Of a stretch of DNA of 64,000 bases, positions 1 to 8,765 are shown in pieces (the stretch's first letter is position 1; each line of letters starts with the position of its first letter). Origin of the DNA: Fidelibacterota bacterium (lineage in GTDB: Bacteria; Fidelibacterota; UBA8477; JABMPR01); NCBI GenBank assembly GCA_021734325.1, contig JAIPJF010000004.1, forward strand, positions 104,052-168,051, read 5' to 3'. A program made the translations under genes and the position numbers. A model generated the notes under the pieces. It made no database searches. It was not told the origin of the DNA and worked only from the letters and a program-made list of their open reading frames with translations.

Positions 1-1415
1 AAACCACTATTCTTCGTGGCTTTTATCAGATCTTTACGCAATGGGTTAATGGCAATACCACGCTCTGTGATGATCACATCAATGAGTTCCCCAGGTCCGA
101 CGAGGGTTGTCACCTCATCGACGATGACAGGAATGCGATCACGAAAAGCGGGAATGGGCAATATCGTACACTTGCTGAAGAGACAGTTCTGCCACCCGCC
201 AATCCCATGGAGCATTTGACCATCTGAGTGGGTCACTACATTGGCGTTAAAATTGACATCGACCTCAGTGGCCCCCAGGACGACAACGTCCACCATGGAG
301 GCAAAATTGCCTTTGCCATGCCAGTTGTAACTGGTGAAGGGTGATGTATTGATATGACCAGCGTTCTCCCGCATGGAGCGAACACCATCCAGATCAAACG
401 TTTGACCATCCAGGATGTAATCTGTGAGCCCCTCTTCCAGCATCTCAACCAGATATTTGGTTGACCCACCCCTTACAAATCGAGCCTTAACACCCGCCTC
501 TATCATCATTTCCTTAAGATAGATGGCAAAGGCCAGAGCGGTACCTCCTGCTCCAGCCTGAAAGCTGAAACCGTCCTTCATAATTCCAGCCTCCCGAACG
601 AACTTCGCTGTTAATTCAGCAATAAAGAGGCGGTCTGGAGATTTTGTCAGCTCAGTTGTCCCCGAAACGATCTTATCGGGTTCGCCCACCTTATCCAGGA
701 CCACAACATAATCCACATTCTGACCCTGTATCTGCCAGGGAATACATGGGAAGGGCACCAGATTATCAGTGACGACGATGACTTTGTCTGCATACTGAGA
801 ATCTGCCAGTCCAAAACCGAGCAGTCCACAGGCTGAAGGCCCGCGGTCACCGGTAGCGTTACCCAGCTGATCTGCTGTGGGGGCAGCAATAACTGCAATG
901 TCTACATGAATCTCACCATCCTGGATAGCTTGCCAGCGACCACCGTGAGAGCGCAGAACTGCCAGTCCGTTCATTTTTCCTTCAGAAGCGTATTTTCCAA
1001 GAGGTCCATTCAGGGAGCCCTCAATATGATGGATCACACCGTTTTCCATATACTTGATCAGGGGCTCATGACAGGGGAAGGCAGCGCTGGGAAACCACAT
1101 CAAGTCTTTGACCTTCAGCGCCGCAGCTGCATCAAAAACCTGATTCATGACCAGGTCACCGTTACGAAAATGATGGTGGGAAGAAATGGTCATACCATCC
1201 TTCAGTCCCGCCAGTTTCAAGGCTTCCATAATAGAGCCAACAACCTTGTTCCCGTCCATCGGGTAGTCAGAGCAGGTGGAGATAGGCGGTGCTGCTTTTG
1301 TGCCTTTTGGTTTATAGCCATGCACTCCCTTAAAAGGAATTTGCTTTTTACCATTCACTTCAGTCGGAACCATACGTCCGGCTGCATTTTTTACCATTTC
1401 AGACTTCATTTTCAT
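1..1415 (-). CDS. citF: Citrate lyase alpha subunit (citrate:acetyl-ACP transferase), 3' end outside window
   Basis: Translation of the minus strand from ATG at 1415 is open to the window edge, giving 471 residues of a family that is usually about 510 long, so roughly 40 C-terminal residues lie to the left. The sequence matches CitF throughout, for example GGWQNCLFSKCTILPIPAFR and DEVTTLVGPGELIDVIITER near the visible end. CitF transfers the acetyl-ACP of the lyase complex onto citrate; CitE then cleaves citryl-ACP to oxaloacetate and acetyl-ACP. It lies downstream of the fused citD-citE gene on the same strand, with a GxxExxY remnant between them. A second ATG two codons in (1409) is an alternative start; a purine-rich AAAGGGAAAAG precedes 1415. 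Confidence 0.9.
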   Translation of the reverse strand, partial: MKMKSEMVKNAAGRMVPTEVNGKKQIPFKGVHGYKPKGTKAAPPISTCSDYPMDGNKVVGSIMEALKLAGLKDGMTISSHHHFRNGDLVMNQVFDAAAALKVKDLMWFPSAAFPCHEPLIKYMENGVIHHIEGSLNGPLGKYASEGKMNGLAVLRSHGGRWQAIQDGEIHVDIAVIAAPTADQLGNATGDRGPSACGLLGFGLADSQYADKVIVVTDNLVPFPCIPWQIQGQNVDYVVVLDKVGEPDKIVSGTTELTKSPDRLFIAELTAKFVREAGIMKDGFSFQAGAGGTALAFAIYLKEMMIEAGVKARFVRGGSTKYLVEMLEEGLTDYILDGQTFDLDGVRSMRENAGHINTSPFTSYNWHGKGNFASMVDVVVLGATEVDVNFNANVVTHSDGQMLHGIGGWQNCLFSKCTILPIPAFRDRIPVIVDEVTTLVGPGELIDVIITERGIAINPLRKDLIKATKNSG

Positions 1416-1454
1416 TCTTTTCCCTTTACCACGGAGCGCACAAAGATCACAGAG

Positions 1455-1638
1455 TTAAATATTATGTAACACTCTCTTTATTCCGTGCTTCAATAATTTG
1501 ACGTTAAAATTAATGATCAAGCCCAGCTTCATATGCAGATTCCAATAATCCTGGACCGAGATTTTTATGAACTTCAATTGCCGCGCCAATTACCAGCTCT
1601 GACAATTCGTTAAGTTTTAATAATTCTTCTTTGCTCAT
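1455..1638 (-). pseudogene. GxxExxY family gene, internally deleted remnant
   Basis: Minus-strand translation from ATG 1638 gives 42 residues, [20 protein letters not shown] followed by [19 protein letters not shown] and a stop at 1510. This is the start of a GxxExxY protein (about 125 residues, PD-(D/E)XK-like family). Immediately downstream, in another frame, lies [20 protein letters not shown] then HNI and a stop at 1455, which is the family's C-terminus. The middle of the gene (about 60-70 residues) is missing and the two ends are joined out of frame, so it is a decayed gene. It sits between citDE and citF and is bordered by related inverted motifs, ACCACGGAGCGCAC at 1428 and CTCCGTGCCCTCTGTGGT ending near 1683. 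Confidence 0.8.
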
Positions 1639-1682
1639 TATACTTCCCGAAAAGCCTCTTAAAATCTCCGTGCCCTCTGTGG

Positions 1683-2894
1683 TTAACTCCCTGTTTTCCA
1701 GTTTGTCGATAATATTCCCGCATCAATGGCCATTTTTATGGTGCGCTCAGCGCGTTTCACTACTGGCGGGTCGATCATTTTTGAACCAACTGCAACAACA
1801 CCCAAACCCCTGGCTTCAGCCTCGTCTGCAGCAACAATTATACGTTTGGCTTTATCGATTTCAAGCTCAGAAGGAGCAAATTCCTCATGGATGGGTTTGA
1901 TCTGACGGGGATGGATACAGCCCATGCCATCAAAACCCAAAGCCTTTGTCTCCTTTACCGATTGCCTCAGGGCAGCTTCATTACCCACATCGCTAAATAC
2001 GGTATCAATGGGTTGAATGCCTGCAGCACGAGCCGCATTTACCAGCATGGACCGGGCAAAAAAGGATTCCTTCCCTTCCAGCGTTCGCTGCGTACCTATA
2101 TCAGCTGTATAGTCTTCGAGTCCCATGGCGAGACCCACATTGTTCTTGCTGGCCATGGCTATTTCCCTGGCATTGAGAACACCCAGGGCGCTCTCCAGGA
2201 TGGGCATATAATACACTTTTTGTTTTAAGCTTTTTGCCTTCAGGATCGTGTTTACCTTGTTTTCCATTGCAATGACCTGATCGGCGGTTTCAGCTTTCGG
2301 AAGGAGAATCGTATGCACATTGTGTGGAACAATTGCCTCCAGATCCTTCATTCCCAGCTCTCCCTGATTGATCCGAACCATGCGCTCAGCACCAAAAAAG
2401 TCAAGACTTCGAAGGGCATTTCGCACAATATATCGAGCTGAGTCTTTTTCGCCTGGAGGTACAGAATCTTCCAGATCGAGGATGACTCCATCCGGTTTGT
2501 GGATACCGGCATTCAAGAATAGTTTGGGTTGATTCCCGGGCAAATAGAGCCTGCTACGACGAAATCGTCCAAATGTTGTTCCGTATTGAGCATGCGTCTT
2601 GAACTCTGGCAAGGCTTCCTTGTCAAGCTTGGGGTGCGCACGCTTTATAACAGTCTCTATCTGGGCCATCATCACGAATGGAAGGGCACCAAAATCTTTG
2701 ATCAGCACCTTGCCGGTGGTAATTCCCAGGGTCGCAAGTGTTTTTTTCGCCAGATCTTCAATGGCGTTTGAAAACAGCACCTTCACTTTGCTTTCAATCT
2801 CAATTGCCAGGGACTTTGAACCCGGAGTGTAAAACACCTGACAGTCAGATTTAATCGTGTCCCCCAGAGGACCTGCCTGAAATATCTTCGTCAT
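1683..2894 (-). CDS. citE: Fused citrate lyase gamma (ACP) and beta (citryl-ACP lyase) subunits
   Basis: The 403-residue product has two parts. Residues 1-95 resemble CitD, the acyl carrier protein: the TIKSDCQV segment holds the serine (about residue 16) that would carry the phosphoribosyl-dephospho-CoA arm. Residues about 108-403 are CitE (HpcH/HpaI aldolase fold), with [33 protein letters not shown] and [13 protein letters not shown], which contain the metal and substrate ligands. CitD and CitE are normally separate genes, so this is a natural fusion. A sigma70-like promoter lies at 2933-2961. The stop codon falls at the border of the GxxExxY remnant, so the last few residues could have been altered by that insertion. 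Confidence 0.9.
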   Translation of the reverse strand: MTKIFQAGPLGDTIKSDCQVFYTPGSKSLAIEIESKVKVLFSNAIEDLAKKTLATLGITTGKVLIKDFGALPFVMMAQIETVIKRAHPKLDKEALPEFKTHAQYGTTFGRFRRSRLYLPGNQPKLFLNAGIHKPDGVILDLEDSVPPGEKDSARYIVRNALRSLDFFGAERMVRINQGELGMKDLEAIVPHNVHTILLPKAETADQVIAMENKVNTILKAKSLKQKVYYMPILESALGVLNAREIAMASKNNVGLAMGLEDYTADIGTQRTLEGKESFFARSMLVNAARAAGIQPIDTVFSDVGNEAALRQSVKETKALGFDGMGCIHPRQIKPIHEEFAPSELEIDKAKRIIVAADEAEARGLGVVAVGSKMIDPPVVKRAERTIKMAIDAGILSTNWKTGS

Positions 2895-2932
2895 AATATC
2901 GTCGCCTCGACCCCTTGTTTTTGCTCTTTCAT

Positions 2933-2961
2933 ATTGTAAATATCACCCACAGATTCGACAA
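2933..2961 (-). promoter_or_regulatory. Candidate sigma70 promoter of the citrate lyase genes
   Basis: On the minus strand TTGTCG (2961-2956) and TACAAT (2938-2933) are separated by 17 bases, upstream of citDE whose ATG is at 2894. The -10 box matches consensus at five of six positions and the -35 box at four of six. The rest of the 200-base gap between mutY and citDE shows no gene. Confidence 0.5.
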
Positions 2962-3098
2962 GATGTGCGCGCCGAATTGGGCGCAAATATACACCTCGAA
3001 CCCAGTGGCTTCAATACTAACCGAAATAGCCTGGACAAATAATCAGCCCTCTCTCAAGAAGGCATTAATTGCGCCTGCGATCTATTCAGTTTTGAATA

Positions 3099-4172
3099 TT
3101 AATTTGTGCCCAGGAGATCTAGAATCTTCAGGTTTGCTTTCGGGAAGGCATATTGATTCAGCTGGTTCTTTTTTACCCAGCGATTTTCAGTGGCTGCATG
3201 GATCCGAGCTTCACCTTCGCTCCAGTCACAGAAGTAGGCAGAAAGTGTTATCTTAAAATGCGTATATGCATGCTTGATGGTACCAATCTTTTCCCCAATG
3301 CCTACAGTGAGCGATGTTTCCTCTCTCACCTCCCTGAGCAAGGCCTCCTGCTCAGACTCACCTGCTTCGATCTTACCTCCTGGAAACTCCCAAAGTCCAC
3401 CAAGTAATCCGCTGGACGGTCGTTTCTGTATCAAAAAGCAATCCCCTCTCCTGATCAAACCGATGACAATATGGTAATGGGGTGTCTTTTTTTTGATCGG
3501 TTTAACCGGGAAATCCCCAGGATGTCCCTGGAGGTAGGCCCTGCACAATTGTGAAACAGGACAGGTTGGGCATCCTGGTCTCACCGGTGTACAGATGCTT
3601 CTCCCGAGATCCATAAGGCTTTGATTGAAAGCGCCTGGTTGATCTTTTGGGATGAGTGCGCGTAATTTTTCTGTGATCTTTGATTTTGTGGCTGCCTTGC
3701 TAATGTCGTCAGTGATCATTTCGATGCGAGAGAGGACCCTGAGAACATTTCCATCAACCAGGGGAACAACCTCATTATAAGCAATGCTTGCCACTGCGGC
3801 AGCTGTGTAGGGACCAATCCCCGGAATCTTCAGGAGCTCAGTGGATGTAGGAGGCATGACCTCCTGGTGATCGCTCAAGATCAATTTCGCGGCCTTGTGC
3901 AGATTCCTGGCCCTGGAGTAGTACCCAAGCCCCTCCCATATCTTTAACACCTGGTCCTCATGAGCACGGGCCAAGGATTTTATGTCGGGGAAATTTGCCA
4001 TCCATTTATCGTAATAGGGCCGGACCGTAGTAACCTGAGTCTGCTGAAGCATAACCTCGGCCACCCAAATGGCGTAAGGATCCTTCTCTCGCCGGCCTGG
4101 AACAGGAATATGCATTCGTTCCCTCTGGAACCAATCCAACATACTTTGACTGAAAAATTGCGGGTCTAGCAA
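3099..4172 (-). CDS. mutY: A/G-specific adenine glycosylase
   Basis: MutY removes adenine mispaired with 8-oxoguanine. The protein has the HhH-GPD core: VMLQQTQV with the catalytic glutamate just before it, the helix-hairpin-helix LKIPGIGPYTAAAVAS, the catalytic aspartate in PLVDGNVLRVLSR, and the iron-sulfur cysteines in CTPVRPGCPTCPVSQLC. A C-terminal Nudix-like domain (GGLWEFPGGKIEAGE) checks the opposite oxoG. An ATG at 4247 would overlap the upstream gene by 65 bases. TTG at 4172 gives LDPQFFSQSMLDWFQ, which aligns with the usual MutY N-terminus and clears the upstream stop by 10 bases, so I prefer it; ATG 4142 is the other option. The product is about 357 residues. Confidence 0.93.
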   Translation of the reverse strand: MLDPQFFSQSMLDWFQRERMHIPVPGRREKDPYAIWVAEVMLQQTQVTTVRPYYDKWMANFPDIKSLARAHEDQVLKIWEGLGYYSRARNLHKAAKLILSDHQEVMPPTSTELLKIPGIGPYTAAAVASIAYNEVVPLVDGNVLRVLSRIEMITDDISKAATKSKITEKLRALIPKDQPGAFNQSLMDLGRSICTPVRPGCPTCPVSQLCRAYLQGHPGDFPVKPIKKKTPHYHIVIGLIRRGDCFLIQKRPSSGLLGGLWEFPGGKIEAGESEQEALLREVREETSLTVGIGEKIGTIKHAYTHFKITLSAYFCDWSEGEARIHAATENRWVKKNQLNQYAFPKANLKILDLLGTN

Positions 4173-4182
4173 GGAAGCTTTA

Positions 4183-5046
4183 TCAGGAATTGTTTTCGTC
4201 CGCCAGAGCTTTGATATGGGTATAATCTGAACCACAACAGGCACCAATAAATTCTACCCCTAGTTCTTTGACCTCATTTGCCCACGTGACAAAATCATCG
4301 GGAGAAATCTTGTTGTGGGTCTTTTTTTTTCCCTTTGGATCCAACTCTACATTGGGATAGGTAAGCAGCGGAATTGAAACTGCTTCGCGAAGTGCCACCA
4401 GGGCAATTTTGGAAGCTTCAAGACTTGAACAATTTACACCAATGGCCGAAACACCCTTTTTCTCTAAAAACTTTGCCGTGCTGACCAGATCATCCCCATT
4501 ATAGATTTGCCCTTCCTCGTTGAGCGTAAAGGAAACCCAAACCGGTTTTTCATAGCGTAAGGCCAGTTCGGTCAGTCCCTTGGCTTCCCGGGCTGAATTC
4601 ATGGATTCCAGAAGCAGAATATCCGTCGAGCTATGGGAGAGATTATCCAATTGGGCGTCATGCCAGGGACGAGAAATAATATTGCCGGGGAATTGTTCCG
4701 GATGCCAGGAATCGGCGAGAGGTGCGATAGCGGCTGCGATCTTGATGTCCTTGCCAGATTCCTTGACCGTTTTCCAGGCAAGCCGAATGGCCAACAGGGT
4801 CAGGGCTCTTGCTCTGGCATGGGCATCAACACCTGACAGTCCTGCTTTATGAAGTGCAAAGGGTGTTGTTCTGAATGTATTGGTTGTAATTACCTGAGCT
4901 CCGGCATTAATGTTCTCCCGGTGGATCTGAACGATATCCTCTGGAGCGGATTGGAGAACTGTTGCCGACCAGAGTGGTTCGGTCAATTTGTGACCCATCT
5001 CTTCGAGTCTTGTTCCCATTGCCGAATCCAGAATAATTGTGTTCAT
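4183..5046 (-). CDS. Homocysteine S-methyltransferase family protein
   Basis: This 287-residue protein has the MmuM/BHMT-type barrel. It begins ILDSAMGTRLEEMG and contains TTNTFRTTPFAL, VNCSS and the C-terminal GACCGS, so the three zinc-binding cysteines that activate homocysteine thiolate are present. It probably makes methionine from homocysteine and a small methyl donor such as S-methylmethionine; the donor cannot be told from sequence. There is no cobalamin or pterin domain, so it is not full-length MetH. It lies 10 bases after the VOC gene and 10 bases before mutY, in one minus-strand run. Confidence 0.87.
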   Translation of the reverse strand: MNTIILDSAMGTRLEEMGHKLTEPLWSATVLQSAPEDIVQIHRENINAGAQVITTNTFRTTPFALHKAGLSGVDAHARARALTLLAIRLAWKTVKESGKDIKIAAAIAPLADSWHPEQFPGNIISRPWHDAQLDNLSHSSTDILLLESMNSAREAKGLTELALRYEKPVWVSFTLNEEGQIYNGDDLVSTAKFLEKKGVSAIGVNCSSLEASKIALVALREAVSIPLLTYPNVELDPKGKKKTHNKISPDDFVTWANEVKELGVEFIGACCGSDYTHIKALADENNS

Positions 5047-5056
5047 TAAAGCGTGA

Positions 5057-5419
5057 TTACCCGACCAGCTGTTGACTTAGTTGAATGACATTTCCATCGG
5101 GGTCTGTGAAAGAGGCAAGTTTCGCAAGACCGGGGATCTCTTCTTTATCAAACAGTTTTATGCCTTTACCTGCGAGCCAAAGTTCAGATTTTCCCAGATT
5201 TTCCACTTCCAGAACAATGGCACCGATAGGGTTGGCGTTCGTAGCTTTTACTGCATGAACAGCAATCTTGGCACCAGGGCTAACCTGGAATTCGGCCCAC
5301 TTGGAATTGAGGTCTTCCAGGACCAGTTCGAGCCCCAGAACATCTTGATAAAAGGATTTGGCTTTGTCATAATCGACGACTGGAATCCATACAAGATCAA
5401 ACTGTTTATACCAACTCAT
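5057..5419 (-). CDS. VOC (glyoxalase/bleomycin resistance) superfamily protein
   Basis: This 120-residue protein has the paired beta-alpha-beta-beta-beta modules of the vicinal oxygen chelate fold: WIPVVDYDKAKSFYQDVLGL at the start and FTDPDGNVIQLSQ at the end. The DPDGN turn and a likely metal-ligand glutamine near the end are typical. The fold covers lyases, dioxygenases and binding proteins, so the substrate is unknown. It lies 9 bases after the HAD gene, suggesting shared transcription. Confidence 0.8.
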   Translation of the reverse strand: MSWYKQFDLVWIPVVDYDKAKSFYQDVLGLELVLEDLNSKWAEFQVSPGAKIAVHAVKATNANPIGAIVLEVENLGKSELWLAGKGIKLFDKEEIPGLAKLASFTDPDGNVIQLSQQLVG

Positions 5420-5428
5420 TTATTTCCC

Positions 5429-6097
5429 TCACACAATGGTTAAAAGTTCTTCGAGTTCACCGAAGCTGTCAACAACAAAATTCGCTTCTTTTAAAGAATC
5501 CCGATTGCAGCTCGTTGTAATTGCCACCGTTTGGCATCCGGCAAGAGTCGCCGATCTCAGACCTGTGGGTGAGTCTTCAATGACCAATGTTCGAGAGGGT
5601 GAGACTTTGAGAAGTTCGCACGCTTTTAGATATGGGTCGGGAGCTGGTTTGGTTTTTGAAACATCACTGGATGTGACAATTTGATCAAAGTCTACAGATA
5701 TGTTCGAGTTTTGAAATATTTCTGTTAATAATAGTCTGGAGGTGGCAGTTACCAACGCTGTCTGCATCTCCTGGGTTTTAATTTTGTGATAAAATTGTTG
5801 AAACCCACCTGTGAATTGAACGGAATCTGAGAATTCAGCCCATAGAAGTCTGCGACCATTTTCCTGAAGTTCCTGTTCGTCCACATCCAATTGGAAGGTA
5901 TTCTTAAATCGTTCGTAGAATAATGACTCGGCGATACCCCTGTTTTGTTCAAAGAACGGGACTGGAATATCGACCTTGTACATATCTCCAAGTTTTTTGG
6001 TCGCCTTGTCATAAACATCTTCACTTTGAACAACGACACCATCAAAATCAAAGAGAATAGCATCAAGACCATGAATATCCGGCTTATTCTTTAAAAT
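5429..6097 (-). CDS. HAD family phosphatase (beta-phosphoglucomutase-like), unusual start
   Basis: The HAD motifs are all present: DAILFDFDGVVVQSEDVYDK (motif I, nucleophile aspartate), TATSRLL (motif II), the lysine in KTKPAPDPYLKA (motif III) and IEDSPTGLRSA (motif IV). A helical cap lies between I and II. The reading frame containing motif I has no ATG, GTG or TTG between the upstream in-frame stop and motif I. The coordinates use ATT at 6097, which follows AGGAAGGTGG at a usable spacing. An out-of-frame ATG at 6072 lies exactly where the family usually starts (ATG, GT, CTT GAT GCT), as if two bases had been inserted. ATG 5983 would delete motif I. Start confidence is low; family confidence is high. 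Confidence 0.75.
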   Translation of the reverse strand: MLKNKPDIHGLDAILFDFDGVVVQSEDVYDKATKKLGDMYKVDIPVPFFEQNRGIAESLFYERFKNTFQLDVDEQELQENGRRLLWAEFSDSVQFTGGFQQFYHKIKTQEMQTALVTATSRLLLTEIFQNSNISVDFDQIVTSSDVSKTKPAPDPYLKACELLKVSPSRTLVIEDSPTGLRSATLAGCQTVAITTSCNRDSLKEANFVVDSFGELEELLTIV

Positions 6098-6140
6098 GAC
6101 TCTGCCACCTTCCTGAAGAGAACTAAATATGTATTATGGA

Positions 6141-6686
6141 TCAACCACCGTCCATTGTTGCCCAACCTGGATTTTTGGGCGTCGGGGGTAAATTTGAAAT
6201 GGCACTGAAATATTGATTGCCAATATGTTTCACGAGGTCCTTGATGGATAGGCAGGCTACAATCTGATCTTTTTCGTTAACGATCGGAACATGCCGATAT
6301 CCGCCCAGGATCATATAATTCAGTGCAAATGCAAGCGGGGCATCCGGGGTAAGGGTATCGGGGTCAGCGGTCATGTAGTTTTTTACCTGTATTTTAGAAT
6401 GGGACAGTCCCTGACCAACGATACGGCGAATGATATCACGTTCTGTAAAAATTCCTTCCAATTTCCCCTCTTCAACGATCAGTAGGCAACCTATTCGTTT
6501 TTCTCGCATGAGTTCAAGACAATCGGCCACGCTTGTATGGCCATTGGTCATGATAGGCGATTTAAGCTTAATTGTGTCAATATGATCATCGAGATGGAAA
6601 GCCTCTGAATTGACTTTCATAATCGAGTCGCCGTCCTCATTCATCTGTTTCAGCTCATCATCTATGTGTTCATCGTAATCTATCAT
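6141..6686 (-). CDS. CBS-domain protein
   Basis: This 181-residue protein carries two CBS modules, residues about 42-100 (TSVADCLELMREKRIGCLLI, FTERDIIRRIVGQG) and about 105-165 (DPDTLTPDAPLAFALNYMIL, RHVPIV, LSIKDLVKHIG). A Bateman pair usually binds adenosine nucleotides and acts as a sensor. An acidic, probably disordered N-terminus precedes them, and no catalytic domain is attached. It heads the minus-strand run leading to the HAD, VOC, methyltransferase and mutY genes, with a 43-base gap before the HAD gene. Confidence 0.85.
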   Translation of the reverse strand: MIDYDEHIDDELKQMNEDGDSIMKVNSEAFHLDDHIDTIKLKSPIMTNGHTSVADCLELMREKRIGCLLIVEEGKLEGIFTERDIIRRIVGQGLSHSKIQVKNYMTADPDTLTPDAPLAFALNYMILGGYRHVPIVNEKDQIVACLSIKDLVKHIGNQYFSAISNLPPTPKNPGWATMDGG

Positions 6687-6840
6687 TTAATCCTCCAGCA
6701 TTTGATTCGGAATATAGGAAGATATTCCATAAAAATCAGCTTGTTTGCTAAAATTATTATAAATAAAAACGATGAATTGGCGCGAGTTTCTCAGAAAATG
6801 AATTTACTTGTGCTCAGATAAACAACAGGTTGAGAAAAAT

Positions 6841-6870
6841 AAAAAGGCCACCCTACTGGATGGCCTTTTT
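6841..6870 (-). terminator. Rho-independent terminator after the outer-membrane protein gene
   Basis: AAAAAGGCCA (6841-6850) and TGGCCTTTTT (6861-6870) form a perfect 10-base stem with a 10-base loop, 20 bases downstream of the stop at 6890. The U-rich arm follows the stem on either strand, so it may work in both directions. Confidence 0.85.
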
Positions 6871-6889
6871 GAATCCGTTATGTCTGAAT

Positions 6890-8005
6890 TTATCTCAGTG
6901 TGATTCCAAATGCTGCGGTTGCCACAGAATTTGTTGGCGTCTGACTTACATGCAGATTTATATAGGTCAGAGGAATAAGTGTTAGATGCAGTCCAGCACC
7001 CACTCTCATCCCGGGGTCAGGAGTCATGTCGAACTGAATACGGTCATTCTCGATACCAAAAGAGGGATCAACATCATAACCAATACTGAGTGAACTCGTT
7101 TCATAAGCAGCATCAGCATAAATCCCGACACCAAAGATCAACAGATTGAGTGATTTTCCTACCTGAAGACTTACCTGAGTATTGGAAGATTCAATAATGT
7201 CTCCAATGCTCATTTGTGAGTAAAAGGCACCTGCGGTTATATCAACCGGGAACATGGGGATCGGAATAAACTGATCGATATTTACCCGTACACCACCACC
7301 ATACATACTGAATTTTCCGATATCACCAAGATCTGATTCCGGGAAACCACGGACAGTCAATTCAATACCCATGGGTAGACCTAATGAGATCTGAGGCATG
7401 GGCAACGGCAAAGCTGCAAGACCGATACCGGGAGGTAAAGGCACATCTTCAAGCTGGCCAACAAAATTAGCGATTTCTGCATCTCCATTTGCATTGTCGT
7501 AGGCGGCCTGGGCTAATGCTGCGTTCCCCAGTTGTGATGTCAACTCAGACACAAGATGGTCACGGAACAAGGTCTTTAGATGGTCATCTGCAACGACCAA
7601 TAGACCGGCACTATCAGCAGGCCCAAAAAAGGTGGGTGTTCTTGTGTCAGTATCTTTATAAATGTCAGCAAAAGTCAATTCTATTGGAGCGACACCATTG
7701 ATGATACCACTCAGGTCAAATTCATTGACGTTCTCATTAAGTACAAAATTGAAAAACTGACCTTCATCTGGTACAGCGGATACCAACATTTTAACACTTA
7801 CATCAAAGCCCAGCATTTTATGAACCTTTGCCCGGTGATACCAGCCTGAGTTCATGGATGCACCAAATGCATCCCCAAGTGGCTGGAGATACATCTCTGC
7901 ATTTGTACTGAGCATGCTGCCCAGGTTCTCTTCCAACGTTTGACTAAAGGCGCTAACCGCAAAAATCAATGTCAGCGTTAAAACCAGTACCTTTTTAATC
8001 ATCAT
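6890..8005 (-). CDS. Secreted outer-membrane beta-barrel-like protein (DUF6588-like)
   Basis: This 371-residue protein begins with a clear signal peptide, KKVLVLTLTLIFAVSAFSQ. The mature part has YLQPLGDAFGASMNSGWYHR and KMLGFDVSVKM, a pattern I associate with the DUF6588 family, then a proline-rich stretch and alternating amphipathic strands up to the terminal FGITLR. It is probably an outer-membrane barrel of unknown cargo. It is a single gene: a strong AAGGAGGA ribosome site precedes ATG 8005, a terminator follows at 6841, and a 7-base inverted repeat lies upstream at 8084-8102. Confidence 0.7.
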   Translation of the reverse strand: MMIKKVLVLTLTLIFAVSAFSQTLEENLGSMLSTNAEMYLQPLGDAFGASMNSGWYHRAKVHKMLGFDVSVKMLVSAVPDEGQFFNFVLNENVNEFDLSGIINGVAPIELTFADIYKDTDTRTPTFFGPADSAGLLVVADDHLKTLFRDHLVSELTSQLGNAALAQAAYDNANGDAEIANFVGQLEDVPLPPGIGLAALPLPMPQISLGLPMGIELTVRGFPESDLGDIGKFSMYGGGVRVNIDQFIPIPMFPVDITAGAFYSQMSIGDIIESSNTQVSLQVGKSLNLLIFGVGIYADAAYETSSLSIGYDVDPSFGIENDRIQFDMTPDPGMRVGAGLHLTLIPLTYINLHVSQTPTNSVATAAFGITLR

Positions 8006-8083
8006 TCCTCCTTATTCATCCTCTGATAAATTAATAACGTTCAATATATGGATATTATTCATCCACATCCAAGTTTGTTTCAA

Positions 8084-8102
8084 TGACCTGTGAGCCAGGT
8101 CA
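8084..8102. promoter_or_regulatory. Inverted repeat upstream of the outer-membrane protein gene
   Basis: TGACCTG (8084-8090) and CAGGTCA (8096-8102) form a perfect 7-base inverted repeat with a 5-base spacer, about 80 bases upstream of the ATG at 8005. On the minus strand the TTGACC of one arm could also act as a -35 box. An operator is plausible but not shown. The rest of 8006-8186 is AT-rich and without a gene. Confidence 0.4.
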
Positions 8103-8186
8103 AACACACGAAAAATTAATTGAACAACCAATATATGCTAATACAAATTAACTCAACTTGAATACAAAAACTATCCTGGATACAAC

Positions 8187-8765
8187 CTAACCCCTTGAAT
8201 CCCACTGTCGTCTCAGCTCAAAGAGCATGATCCCAAAGGCAACAGCAACATTCATGGAGCTTTTCATCCCGTTTTGTGGCAATTCGACTGCAAAATCACA
8301 TTCACTCACAATTTCGTCCTGAATACCGACCCCTTCATTTCCTACGACGAAGATCAGGGGGAAATCATATTCTACCTGTGTGTAGGAGCGGCTTTGTGTG
8401 GTATGCTCCAGGGCGACAGCCACATACCCCTTTTGCTTGAGCGCCTTCAGGGCATCAACCGCTTTTGGTACATAGCGCCAGGGTACAGAATACTCTGCGC
8501 CAAGTGCCGTCTTGGCAATTTCTTTTCGCGGAGGAGAGGCAGTAAACCCACCAATGACGATCTCTTCCAACCAGGCTGCATCTGCTGTCCGGAACATGGA
8601 ACCCACATTGAACATGCTGCGAATATTGTCAAACATGGCAACAACAGGCATGCGCGGACGTTTCTCCAGCTCATCATAAACCGGATAATTATCCCTGAAC
8701 AAGTTGTGGGGTATGGTCCTGAGAGGTTCTTTGTAAAGGCTGAACCTGCTTTCAGGTTTCGTCAT
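8187..8765 (-). CDS. TrmH/SpoU family RNA methyltransferase
   Basis: The three SPOUT motifs are visible in this 192-residue protein: NVGSMFRTAD (motif 1), IFVVGNEGVGI (motif 2) and LPQNGMKSSMNVAVAFGIML (motif 3). The fold forms a knotted AdoMet site and usually 2'-O-methylates tRNA or rRNA; the target cannot be assigned. There is only a short N-terminal extension and no L30e-like domain. Its ATG overlaps the stop of the membrane-protein gene by four bases, so it is the last gene of the 16000-8187 run. Confidence 0.87.
   Translation of the reverse strand: MTKPESRFSLYKEPLRTIPHNLFRDNYPVYDELEKRPRMPVVAMFDNIRSMFNVGSMFRTADAAWLEEIVIGGFTASPPRKEIAKTALGAEYSVPWRYVPKAVDALKALKQKGYVAVALEHTTQSRSYTQVEYDFPLIFVVGNEGVGIQDEIVSECDFAVELPQNGMKSSMNVAVAFGIMLFELRRQWDSRG

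Noticed and set aside
906..1469. Plus-strand frame of 187 codons opposite citF
   Set aside because: It lies antisense to a clear CitF gene and its translation resembles no protein family.
5749..6072. Independent minus-strand gene from ATG 6072
   Set aside because: It is the HAD gene read in a shifted frame; the HAD motifs are in the other frame.
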